Shown here piece after piece: positions 7,796-14,984 of a stretch of 21,094 nucleotides of DNA (positions are counted from its first letter, which is position 1; each line of letters begins with the position of its first letter). The position numbers were made by a program, and so were the translations under genes. The stretch covers positions 1-21,094 of the IMG/VR virus record IMGVR_UViG_3300036399_000015; one strand, written 5' to 3'. Source of the stretch: a virus. The notes beneath the pieces are model-generated. The model did not search any database and was not told where the DNA came from. It saw only the letters and a list, made by a program, of their open reading frames with translations.

Positions 7796-8359
7796 ATGGC
7801 AGATTTAAAACTAGACATATTAGTAATTCCTACGTACAATGTAGAAACACTTGGAGTTGCTGATGCATCTGTATATCCAACTAATCCACCTGTTGTTTCT
7901 GGTGCTACAATTGAAATTACTGTTCCTGGATTTGGAACATTTATTAAACCATTCAGCGTTAACGACTTTAACATATTTACAACATCAAACTTAGGTATAA
8001 CCCCACCAGGTATAGATCAACCTCTACCTGATGGGGTTTATCGTTTAAAATACTCTGTAGCTCCTGCATACTTGAACTTCGTAGAGAAGTCAATTGTGCG
8101 TGTTGAACAGTTACAGGAGAAGTTTGATGGCGCGTTTATGAAGCTTGATATGATGGAATGTGATAGAGCTATTAAGACACAAGCAAAGGTGGACTTAAAC
8201 TCTATATACTTCTTCATGCAGGGGTCTATTGCCGCTGCTAACAATTGTGCTGAGATTGAAGCAACAAGATTATACACCCAGGCAGACATGATGTTGAACA
8301 ATTTTATAAAGAACAATTGTGGATGCTCTGGAACCAACTACGTAATAAATTTCTACTAA
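7796..8359 (+). CDS. Hypothetical structural protein (beta domain plus helical tail)
   Basis: This 187-aa protein starts 15 nt after the terminator-like hairpin. I recall similar proteins upstream of tail-fibre genes in Bacteroidota phages but cannot name the family. Residues 1-95 look like an immunoglobulin-like beta sandwich (strands around LKLDILVIPTYNV, ATIEITVPGFGTFIKPF and DGVYRLKYSV, with Pro/Gly turns). Residues 96-175 are helical (FVEKSIVRVEQLQEKFD, then AKVDLNSIYFFMQGSIAAAN and ATRLYTQADMMLNNFI). It ends with a CGCSGTNYVINFY strand. A beta sandwich plus helices would suit an adaptor between the tail and the fibres encoded next. One base separates its stop from the start of the 50-aa gene. 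Confidence 0.6.
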   Translation: MADLKLDILVIPTYNVETLGVADASVYPTNPPVVSGATIEITVPGFGTFIKPFSVNDFNIFTTSNLGITPPGIDQPLPDGVYRLKYSVAPAYLNFVEKSIVRVEQLQEKFDGAFMKLDMMECDRAIKTQAKVDLNSIYFFMQGSIAAANNCAEIEATRLYTQADMMLNNFIKNNCGCSGTNYVINFY

Positions 8360-8360
8360 T

Positions 8361-8513
8361 ATGGCTATGTGTAAAAAATGTGGAGCTAAGGTTGGATGTG
8401 GATGTCAATTGATTAACGGTCTTTGTGCAGCATGTAATGGTGCTGTAAAACAAGGAAGAAAACTTATAGGAAATGTTATCACCCAGGCTCACAAATTGTC
8501 CAGAGTGCGCTAG
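8361..8513 (+). CDS. 50-aa zinc-ribbon-like protein
   Basis: This small gene runs from ATG at 8361 to TAG at 8511-8513. Its 50 residues contain six cysteines in the first half: CKKC (4-7), CGC (13-15) and CAAC (22-25). Two CxxC knuckles 14 residues apart are the hallmark of a zinc ribbon. The rest is a basic helix (VKQGRKLIGNVITQAHKL, 29-46) that might bind nucleic acid or a protein partner. It starts one base after the previous stop and runs 41 nt into the next gene in another frame, as expected in a tightly packed operon. The position is conserved-looking but the function is unknown; a fibre-assembly factor or small virion protein is a guess. Confidence 0.6.
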   Translation: MAMCKKCGAKVGCGCQLINGLCAACNGAVKQGRKLIGNVITQAHKLSRVR

Positions 8514-8739
8514 TATACCAGTATTAATTGCTGATATAGATTGTAAACTAGCTTCTCTTGCAAACAATTTGTATAATAATGTTGTGTTTATGTTGAACCA
8601 GCCTGTGCCTGGAGGGGTGATGCTGGACCTCATAAACTACAGAAGAATACTTGCATACAAGTATTGTAACCCCGATTATGCTGCTCCATTCACAGTGAAT
8701 ATGATTGCGAGTAGAGTAAAACTTTTAAAATATAAATAA
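8473..8739 (+). CDS. 88-aa hypothetical protein before the collar gene
   Basis: The start at 8473 is the only ATG that leaves the N-terminus complete; the next methionine is 40 residues in. This makes the gene overlap the 50-aa gene by 41 nt in a different frame. The protein begins MLSPRLTNCPEC with a CxxC pair (9-12) and further cysteines at 24 and 65, then a helix (IADIDCKLASLANNLYNNVV) and a second helical part (MLDLINYRRILAYKYCNPDY). It ends in a basic VKLLKYK. I recall this pattern from small proteins beside tail-fibre genes in Bacteroidota phages, but no function is known to me. Its stop is followed immediately by the ATG of the collar gene, so the two are likely co-translated. Confidence 0.65.
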   Translation: MLSPRLTNCPECASIPVLIADIDCKLASLANNLYNNVVFMLNQPVPGGVMLDLINYRRILAYKYCNPDYAAPFTVNMIASRVKLLKYK

Positions 8740-9843
8740 ATGTCTAACATTTGTTCAAATTGCTATAATGGTTGTGTAGAAACAACATCTGATCAATGTG
8801 TAAGATATACAGGTGTAGATGTTCCTGTTTTGGGAATCCAAACAGGAGACTCTCTTTCGTATGTTGAACAAGCATTGATTACATTTCTCACATCCACTCT
8901 TGATGGAAATGGTATAGTGTTAACTATCAATCCTCAAGTCATTTGTCAGATTGTAAATAAGAATCTTGTATCGTGTGAAGGTCTTGATCTTCCAAATGTC
9001 GTTACTGCAATTATCAAAGCTGTTTGTGAGCTTGATACCAGACTAACCACTTTAGAAGGAAAGTTTAATACATTAGAAGGACCTTATACAATAGGTTGTC
9101 TTACTGGTGTAACATCAACCTCTGGAACACATGCGATTCTGCAAGCTGTTATTACAAAGCTTTGTGCTGTAGAGGTTACTCTAAATGCTCTTGCTCTTAA
9201 CGTAAGTACAAACTATGTTAAGCTTTCTGATCTTAACTCTCTGATTGCAGCCTATATAGCTAGCGCTGGAACTAGCACTAAGTTTTTCAACCGTATGGTT
9301 CCTTATGCTGTTGTAGAATACTACGGTAGTCTCACAGGTAAGTTTGATGGTACAGGTGCTGGTATTGCTGGAACTGATTGGGAGAAAATCTACCTCTGTA
9401 ATGGTAACAATGGCACTCCTGATAAAAGAGGACGTGTACCAGTTGGTGCTACAACAGGTATGGGTGGAGGAGCTTTCAATCCTGCAGTGGATCCTGGTGT
9501 AGCTGGTAATCCTGCTTATGCCTTATTAGGAACTGCTGGTTCTAACACGGTAACTCTTTCACCTACAGAGATTCCTGCTCACTCTCACACAGCTACAGCA
9601 ACTGTAACTGATCCTGGACACTTGCATACAATTTCATATGCCCATGGAGAAGCTGATCAGAATGAGCCTGGTGCATATGGTGATCTTATGGATATGAATG
9701 GTACAAAGAGCTCGTCTACTAGCACGAACACAGCAGTTACAGGAGTTTCTGTAGCAGTCAGTGTTGGTTCTACAGGAGGCGGATTAGCCCATAATAACTA
9801 CCAGCCTGGTCTGGGATGTTACTACATTATGTACATTCCTTAA
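8740..9843 (+). CDS. Tail-collar-domain fibre/adhesin protein
   Basis: This 367-aa protein begins with a Cys-rich motif (CSNCYNGC, 5-12) and a VRYTGVDVPVLG...GDSL stretch (21-39) that recurs in the next fibre gene and is probably the virion anchor. Residues 85-180 are helical, with heptad-like TRLTTLEGKFNTLEG. From about 187 a phage tail-collar domain follows, marked by TPDKRGRVPVG (226-236). The C-terminal part has paired histidines HSH (281-283) and HLH (294-296) in the arrangement that binds metal in T4 short-tail-fibre (gp12) tips, and it closes with a YQPGLGCYYIMYIP strand as in that family. It most likely forms a trimeric host-contact fibre. The start abuts the previous stop with no gap, and the following fibre gene begins 12 nt after its stop. 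A fibre role is fairly sure; the receptor is unknown. Confidence 0.8.
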   Translation: MSNICSNCYNGCVETTSDQCVRYTGVDVPVLGIQTGDSLSYVEQALITFLTSTLDGNGIVLTINPQVICQIVNKNLVSCEGLDLPNVVTAIIKAVCELDTRLTTLEGKFNTLEGPYTIGCLTGVTSTSGTHAILQAVITKLCAVEVTLNALALNVSTNYVKLSDLNSLIAAYIASAGTSTKFFNRMVPYAVVEYYGSLTGKFDGTGAGIAGTDWEKIYLCNGNNGTPDKRGRVPVGATTGMGGGAFNPAVDPGVAGNPAYALLGTAGSNTVTLSPTEIPAHSHTATATVTDPGHLHTISYAHGEADQNEPGAYGDLMDMNGTKSSSTSTNTAVTGVSVAVSVGSTGGGLAHNNYQPGLGCYYIMYIP

Positions 9844-9855
9844 TGTAAAGAATAG

Positions 9856-12800
9856 ATGTCTAAACAAAACTGTGATCCTTGTAACCCTGAACTAACTAGT
9901 TCTAACAACGTAAAGTATGATGGACCTAATCTCCCATGTACAGCTGTACATACGTGTGACTCGCTCACTGTAGCTCTACAAAAGATAGACGAGAGAGTTT
10001 GTAAACTAGGAGGTAGTTCTGGTACTAGTGGTACTAGTGGAACTTCTGGTTCCAGTGGTACATCTGGTATAAATGGAACATCAGGCTCGTCTGGAAGCAG
10101 CGGGTCTAGTGGTTCTAGTAGTACGTCAGGTACTTCTGGAACTACTGGTACGTCTGGTAGTTCAGGAACCAGGGGGACTAGCGGTAGCTCAGGTTCTTCA
10201 GGGAGCTCTGGAACTACTGGTACAGGAGGATCATCTGGAAGTAGTGGTACGTCTGCTACTTCTGGCACATCAGGTACAAGTGCTACAAGCGGCAGTAGTG
10301 GTACAACAGGCACAAGCGGTACCAGTGGTAGTACAGGTACCTCAGGGACCAGTGGGACATCTGGTACATCTGCTACTTCTGGTAGCAGTGGTACAACAGG
10401 TACAAGTGGAATAAATGGTACATCTGGTAGCTCTGGAAGCAGCGGAAGCAGTGGAACGAGTGGAACGAGTGCAACAAGTGGAAGCAGTGGTACGACAGGT
10501 ACTTCTGGTACTTCTGGTATTGAAGGTACATCTGGTACGAGTGGTTCAAGTGGAACAACTGGAACATCTGGTACAGCTGGTACAAGTGGTACAGGAGGTA
10601 CATCAGGCACAAGTGGTGTAGATGGTAATTCTGGATCTAGTGGTACGAGTGGTAGTACAGGCACTAGTGGTAGCAGTGGTAGCAGTGGTACATCTTCTAC
10701 GAGTGGAACTTCTGGTACAACTGGCACCAGTGGAAGTAGTGGTACCTCAGGAACATCTGCTACGTCTGGTACATCTGGACTTAGTGGCGATAGATATGCT
10801 ACAACTTCTTCTTCAACTTATACATTACAAGCTCCTGGTGGAACAGGTACAATCACTGTAGGTACAGGATTGTCTTATTCCCTAGGACAGTCTATTATTA
10901 TAACATATTCTCTAGATGCCTTTAAACATAACGAGGCAATCATTACAGCTTACAACCCTGGCACAGGTAGTTTAAGCTTCCAGGTAACAGGACAAACTGG
11001 TACAGGCACTTATTCATCTTGGGAAGTGAATCTTGACGGTGCTACGGGAGGAGATGGATCACACGGTACATCAGGAACTACGGGCACCAGTGGAACATCA
11101 GGCACAAGTGGCACTAGCGCTACAAGTGGCTCATCTGGCTCATCTGGAACTACAGGAACTAGTGGTAGCTCAGGAACATCTGGAACAACAGGTGTAGATG
11201 GTACTTCTGGTACATCAGGAATTGATGGTACGAGTGGAAGCTCTGGTACAAGTGCAACAAGTGGTTCAAGCGGAACTAGTGGCATTGATGGCACTAGTGG
11301 TAGTAGTGGATCAAGTGGAAGCAGTGGAACTAATGGAACAGGAGGCACCTCTGGTACTTCTGGTAGTTCGGGATCTAGTGGTTCCTCTGGAACAGCTGGA
11401 ACGAGTGGTATAAACGGTACGTCTGGTACCACAGGCACTTCTGGTAGTTCTGGTACTTCTGGCACAAGTGCTACTAGCGGTAGTTCAGGAACTACAGGAA
11501 CGTCTGGTACCACTGGTTCATCAGGTACTAGTGGATCTTCAGGAACATCAGGAACCAGTGCTACAAGTGGTTCATCAGGTACAACAGGAACCAGTGGTTC
11601 AAGCGGTACGTCTGTATCTGTATCTGGAACAACAAACTATGTTGTTAAGTTTACTTCAGCAAGTACAATAGGTAATAGTCAGATCTTTGATAATGGTACT
11701 AATGTTGGTATTGGAACTGCTACACCTTCTTACAAATTAGATGTTAGCGGTGCAATACAAACAAGTGTTGCAAGTGGGAATGGTTCTTTATATATAAACA
11801 ACTCGTCTTTGTCAGGAAAGTTTTGGACTTTAATTCCTGAAACTTCAAGCGGAGAAACAAACTTACTTTGGTACTATGGTGGTGCAGGTGCGAGTGTTAA
11901 AATGAATTTAACTAACACAGGCAATTTAGGATTAGGAACGAGTAGTCCAAGTGCTAAGTTATTTGTTGTTACAGATGGAGTAGGTTCTGTATCTAATGGT
12001 ATAGGAATGGACAATGGTGCTCAACAACATTTTTGGTACTTATCAGATAATACAACTTCAACTTACCAAATCAATAGCGCAAGTGGTGTATTTAGATGGG
12101 TTAATTCAAATGGGGAGTTAATGCGTCTTAACGCTTCAGGTAATTTATCAATAGGAAATACTAATGATACATATAAACTTGATGTAACGGGTCAAATAAG
12201 AGTAAACGGAAGTACAAATGAACAATTAATCGTTGATTATACAACTGTAAGTGGTGGTTTTACTTGGCAATCATTTAGATTAAACGGAACTAATAGATAT
12301 AGGATATTTGGTAACACTGATAATAGTTTTACTTTATGGAGTGATGTTTTATCTTCAAATGTATTATCAATAGCCTCTACAGGAGCATCTACATTCTCAA
12401 GTAGTGTAACAACGAGTACATCTACTAATGCAAGTTTTATTGCAACAACAAGTTCTGCAAGTGGATATTCATATATTGATTTTGCTAATACAGGTGCTTC
12501 AGGTAAAACTTATGAAATTGGAATAGGTGGTAATAGTGCAGCTTCAGGATATGCCAATAATTTATATTTTGATTTAGTAGGTGTTGGAAGCATAATGACT
12601 ATGACAAGTGGTCGTAATGTAGGTATAGGTACTACAACTCCGGGTACTAAGTTAGAAATCGTTAGCAGAGCGGCTGATGCTGACAGGACAATACCTCACA
12701 ATGTATTGACAATTACTGCACTACAGGGTAATGCTCCTTATGGGTTTTTTGGTGGGTCTATATTATTTAAGAATAGCAGTTATGTTACAGGGGTAGTAGA

Positions 12801-14436
12801 AAGTGCAAGAATAAGAAGTGTTATCTATGATGATGGTGCACCTTATAACTTTGGTGGGGGTTTATGGTTTGAAACAACACCAACTCCGGGTGGTACACTT
12901 ACGCCTTCTCTTGTTATAAACTATCAAGGGAACATAGGTATAGGAACCACAAATCCTAGTATATATGGTTTAGGTTTTACAAAACAAGTTACAATATCAA
13001 ATACAGCTTCATCTCAATATGGAAATCTTACTGTTGCTGGTGGCTCAGGCGCAAGTGGTGGTATAGATTTTGGAAATCAATCAGTAAGACACGCAGGTGT
13101 TTATGGATTAGATGGTTCTAATTTAGGATTTTATACAAATGGTTCTAATTCAGGTAGTGGATTATCTGAACGTATGCGCATAACAAGTGGGGGTGATGTA
13201 GGTATTGGTACTACAAGTCCTAATGTTAAATTACGTGTTGAAGGTAGCACTATTTTAAATGGTGCTGTATCTGCTAATACAACATATAATGCTTTTGCAT
13301 TAAATGTAGGAGGTATAGCTTATATTATTGGTGGAAGTGTTTGGGTAAACGATGCTTATGGATATGCAAATGCTTCTTCTGTAAACACAGGAATGTATCC
13401 TGATAGTTCCCATAATATTACCTTTAAAAATAATAATAGCACTAGTGTTTATATAAACAGTAGTAGGAATGTTGGCATTGGAACTACAAGTCCATTTTCT
13501 TCTTTAGATGTATCCACTTCCTCAACTGGAGCTATTTGTGTTGGCACTTCTTCAAATACTATTTCAAGTGGCGATTTGATTGGAGCTATTTCTTTTGTTT
13601 CAAGAGATGGATCAACCTACTCAAGTGGTGGTGTATCAAATATTAGATCTTATGCTACTGAAACATATAACTCAAGCAATGTAGGTGCTGATTTAAGATT
13701 TTATACAACAAATGCAATTCAAAATATTAACGCTGATGTTCTTTTTGGTACCGAGCGCATGCGCATAACAAATGAAGGAGATATAATAATAGGTTATAAT
13801 CAAACTACAGCTGTTATAATAGGTAGAACATTTGCAACTACTCACGCCTCAGGTAATAGAGGTGCTGAATTATTTTTTGGAATAGAGGATGGTGGTAATG
13901 GTGGTATGTATGTTTACAACGTAGCTTCAAGTGTTGCTGGGCATAACTCACAATATATCACACTTAACACACATGAAGGAGCAGTATCAACAGGAGAAAG
14001 AATGCGGATAACATCAACAGGAGATGTATTAGTAAACGCAACATCAACAACTCAAGGAGCTAAGTTCTATGTAAATGGGATAGGTGCATTTGGTAGTGTA
14101 TATGTTGGAGCATTAGGTACAGGAACTGTTTACTCAAATGCGGGATTCCTAACAAATACCAACCCTTCAGACAGAAGATTAAAAACTAATATCATACCAC
14201 TTACCTATGGTCTATCTGATATATTAAAACTAAATCCTGTTTCATATAATTGGAAAGACGGAACCAATGGTAAACAATTTGGATTTATAGCACAAGAAGT
14301 ACAAGAAATAATGCCTGATGCAGTAAAGCAAGGAGAGTACCTTGGACTTGAAAAAGACGCTATTTATTCAGCTTTGGTAAACGCTATTAAAGAGCAGCAG
14401 GCTCAAATCAACGAATTAAAATCACAAATAAAATAA
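9856..14436 (+). CDS. Collagen-like tail fibre with S74 self-cleaving chaperone
   Basis: This 1526-aa protein is modular. Residues 1-52 hold a CDPC pair and a VKYDGPNLP...CDSL anchor motif shared with the collar protein. Residues 53-311 and 395-586 are Gly-X-Y collagen-like repeats made almost only of Thr and Ser, about 150 triplets, around a beta-rich insert (312-394). Residues ~587-1437 form a shaft with nine G[ND][VIL]-x-[IL]G-type repeats, most reading NVGIGTTTP then KLDV, starting near 616, 690, 763, 921, 1026, 1114, 1205, 1309 and 1390. The C-terminus is a Peptidase_S74 intramolecular chaperone: SDRRLK places catalytic Ser1438 and Lys1443, with FGFIAQEV downstream and a final coiled coil. 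Known S74 domains trimerise fibres or spikes and then cut themselves off just before that serine. It is probably the main receptor-binding fibre. Confidence 0.88.
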   Translation: MSKQNCDPCNPELTSSNNVKYDGPNLPCTAVHTCDSLTVALQKIDERVCKLGGSSGTSGTSGTSGSSGTSGINGTSGSSGSSGSSGSSSTSGTSGTTGTSGSSGTRGTSGSSGSSGSSGTTGTGGSSGSSGTSATSGTSGTSATSGSSGTTGTSGTSGSTGTSGTSGTSGTSATSGSSGTTGTSGINGTSGSSGSSGSSGTSGTSATSGSSGTTGTSGTSGIEGTSGTSGSSGTTGTSGTAGTSGTGGTSGTSGVDGNSGSSGTSGSTGTSGSSGSSGTSSTSGTSGTTGTSGSSGTSGTSATSGTSGLSGDRYATTSSSTYTLQAPGGTGTITVGTGLSYSLGQSIIITYSLDAFKHNEAIITAYNPGTGSLSFQVTGQTGTGTYSSWEVNLDGATGGDGSHGTSGTTGTSGTSGTSGTSATSGSSGSSGTTGTSGSSGTSGTTGVDGTSGTSGIDGTSGSSGTSATSGSSGTSGIDGTSGSSGSSGSSGTNGTGGTSGTSGSSGSSGSSGTAGTSGINGTSGTTGTSGSSGTSGTSATSGSSGTTGTSGTTGSSGTSGSSGTSGTSATSGSSGTTGTSGSSGTSVSVSGTTNYVVKFTSASTIGNSQIFDNGTNVGIGTATPSYKLDVSGAIQTSVASGNGSLYINNSSLSGKFWTLIPETSSGETNLLWYYGGAGASVKMNLTNTGNLGLGTSSPSAKLFVVTDGVGSVSNGIGMDNGAQQHFWYLSDNTTSTYQINSASGVFRWVNSNGELMRLNASGNLSIGNTNDTYKLDVTGQIRVNGSTNEQLIVDYTTVSGGFTWQSFRLNGTNRYRIFGNTDNSFTLWSDVLSSNVLSIASTGASTFSSSVTTSTSTNASFIATTSSASGYSYIDFANTGASGKTYEIGIGGNSAASGYANNLYFDLVGVGSIMTMTSGRNVGIGTTTPGTKLEIVSRAADADRTIPHNVLTITALQGNAPYGFFGGSILFKNSSYVTGVVESARIRSVIYDDGAPYNFGGGLWFETTPTPGGTLTPSLVINYQGNIGIGTTNPSIYGLGFTKQVTISNTASSQYGNLTVAGGSGASGGIDFGNQSVRHAGVYGLDGSNLGFYTNGSNSGSGLSERMRITSGGDVGIGTTSPNVKLRVEGSTILNGAVSANTTYNAFALNVGGIAYIIGGSVWVNDAYGYANASSVNTGMYPDSSHNITFKNNNSTSVYINSSRNVGIGTTSPFSSLDVSTSSTGAICVGTSSNTISSGDLIGAISFVSRDGSTYSSGGVSNIRSYATETYNSSNVGADLRFYTTNAIQNINADVLFGTERMRITNEGDIIIGYNQTTAVIIGRTFATTHASGNRGAELFFGIEDGGNGGMYVYNVASSVAGHNSQYITLNTHEGAVSTGERMRITSTGDVLVNATSTTQGAKFYVNGIGAFGSVYVGALGTGTVYSNAGFLTNTNPSDRRLKTNIIPLTYGLSDILKLNPVSYNWKDGTNGKQFGFIAQEVQEIMPDAVKQGEYLGLEKDAIYSALVNAIKEQQAQINELKSQIK
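10012..10788 (+). repeat. Collagen-like Gly-Thr/Ser-Ser repeat block 1
   Basis: This block codes for about 86 Gly-X-Y triplets, residues 53-311 of the fibre, with X and Y nearly always Thr or Ser. A few GIN, GIE and GVD triplets and one GTR interrupt the pattern. At several places Gly is replaced by Ala (TSATSG) or Ser (TSSTSG). The DNA is not a perfect tandem repeat because synonymous codons change from copy to copy. Confidence 0.9.
11038..11613 (+). repeat. Collagen-like Gly-Thr/Ser-Ser repeat block 2
   Basis: This second block codes for about 64 Gly-X-Y triplets, residues 395-586, with the same Thr/Ser composition, GID and GVD insertions and the recurring Ala-for-Gly substitution (TSATSG). 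It is separated from block 1 by a roughly 83-residue beta-rich insert. Confidence 0.9.
11698..14166 (+). repeat. Shaft repeats of the fibre (VGIGTTTP...KLDV units)
   Basis: Nine degenerate units of about 70-160 residues lie between the collagen-like part and the S74 domain. Each has a glycine turn such as NVGIGTTTP, often followed by KLDV or KLRV. Three of the later units are preceded by an ERMRIT strand, coded at about 13168, 13752 and 13999. Such repeats build triple-stranded beta fibres. Confidence 0.7.
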
Positions 14437-14443
14437 AACAAAA

Positions 14444-14803
14444 ATGGCAACAACAGTATTTGAATGGGTAATCAGCCAATTAAATTGCGCTGTAGAATCA
14501 GAAGGTCTACCAGATGTAATCAATGTGATACATTGGAGATATAATGCAACACAAGAACATGATGGTAAGATTTATTTTGCAGACACTTATGGTGCATCAA
14601 GTGTAGCACAACCAAATCCACAAAACTTCATTCCTTACGCGGATGTAACAGAAGCTGAGGTGATTGGATGGCTTGAGGAAATACTTCCTGTAGATGCTAT
14701 GCAATTATCTTTGGAGAATAAGATTGCTCTACAGATCAATCCTGTGGAAGTCACACTTCCATTACCATGGCTTTCAACAACCACCACCACCACTACACTA
14801 TAA
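14444..14803 (+). CDS. Small phage protein with Thr-rich tail next to fibre gene
   Basis: This 119-aa protein follows the fibre gene by 7 nt. It begins MATTVFEWVISQL and continues with VIHWRYNATQ (28-37), a YGAS turn (49-52), FIPYADVTEAEVIGWLEE (62-79) and an LPLPWL motif near the C-terminus. I recall this pattern from a widespread family of small uncharacterised phage proteins found near structural genes (possibly DUF7936; not checked). It ends in STTTTTTTL, a Thr run like that of the protein at 6537. It looks like a single compact alpha/beta domain with an acidic helix (EAEVIGWLEEILPVDA). A fibre chaperone, cap or small virion decoration are plausible; none is shown. It is the last gene before a strong tandem terminator. 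Confidence 0.65.
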   Translation: MATTVFEWVISQLNCAVESEGLPDVINVIHWRYNATQEHDGKIYFADTYGASSVAQPNPQNFIPYADVTEAEVIGWLEEILPVDAMQLSLENKIALQINPVEVTLPLPWLSTTTTTTTL

Positions 14804-14811
14804 TTTATTAA

Positions 14812-14841
14812 AAATCCTGTTTTGTTGGTTTTACAGGATTT
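14812..14841 (+). terminator. First hairpin of tandem terminator
   Basis: AAATCCTGT (14812-14820) pairs over 9 bp with ACAGGATTT (14833-14841) around a 12-nt T-rich loop. It leads directly into the second hairpin, so the pair probably acts as one unit. Confidence 0.65.
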
Positions 14842-14870
14842 CTCCTGGGGCTTCGGCCCTGGGAGTTTTT
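14842..14870 (+). terminator. Strong intrinsic terminator with UUCG tetraloop
   Basis: CTCCTGGGGC (14842-14851) pairs with GCCCTGGGAG (14856-14865) over 10 bp, two of them G-T, closing a TTCG tetraloop. TTTTT (14866-14870) follows, then GTTT. This is a textbook intrinsic terminator and ends the fibre cassette. Confidence 0.9.
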
Positions 14871-14879
14871 GTTTAAACT

Positions 14880-14896
14880 CTAACCAACTTGGTTAG
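14880..14896. other. 17-nt near-palindrome between terminator and promoter
   Basis: CTAACCAACTTGGTTAG is an inverted repeat with 8-nt arms around one central base. It lies just upstream of a candidate promoter and the fragments GATAACC and AGGTTA that follow echo its arms. It could be a repressor or activator site, or a small hairpin; the sequence alone does not decide. Confidence 0.4.
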
Positions 14897-14923
14897 AATG
14901 GATAACCAGAAAGGTTAAAATAA

Positions 14924-14956
14924 TTTGGAAAATACCAAAAAACCTTCGTACCTTTA
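14924..14956 (+). promoter_or_regulatory. Candidate Bacteroidota-type promoter for the tail operon
   Basis: TTTG (14924-14927) is followed after 21 nt by TACCTTTA (14949-14956), resembling the TTTG / TAnnTTTG consensus with the final G changed to A. It lies after a strong terminator and 28 nt before the next start codon, where a promoter is needed. The same final-base deviation occurs in the candidate at 1707. Confidence 0.5.
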
Positions 14957-14984
14957 GGGCAATTTTAATTCAAAAAAGTTGTAA

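Noticed and set aside
8361-8739. A single gene joined by a frameshift
   Set aside because: Each frame has its own ATG and sensible N-terminus, the overlap has no slippery run, and tight overlaps are common in this operon.
9840-10727. Long minus-strand open frame of 295 codons rich in Val-Pro-Leu
   Set aside because: It is the complement of the Gly-Thr-Ser repeat; GGN-ACN-TCN read backwards gives Val/Pro/Leu codons with no stops. The same holds for 11010-11513.
10012-11613. Possible CRISPR-like or tandem satellite array
   Set aside because: The periodicity is three codons in a coding frame, copies differ by synonymous changes, and there are no unique spacers.
10073-11671. Several plus-strand frames inside the collagen-like blocks
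   Set aside because: They are out-of-frame readings of the repeat with Val/Gln/Leu-rich sequence and no leader or family resemblance.
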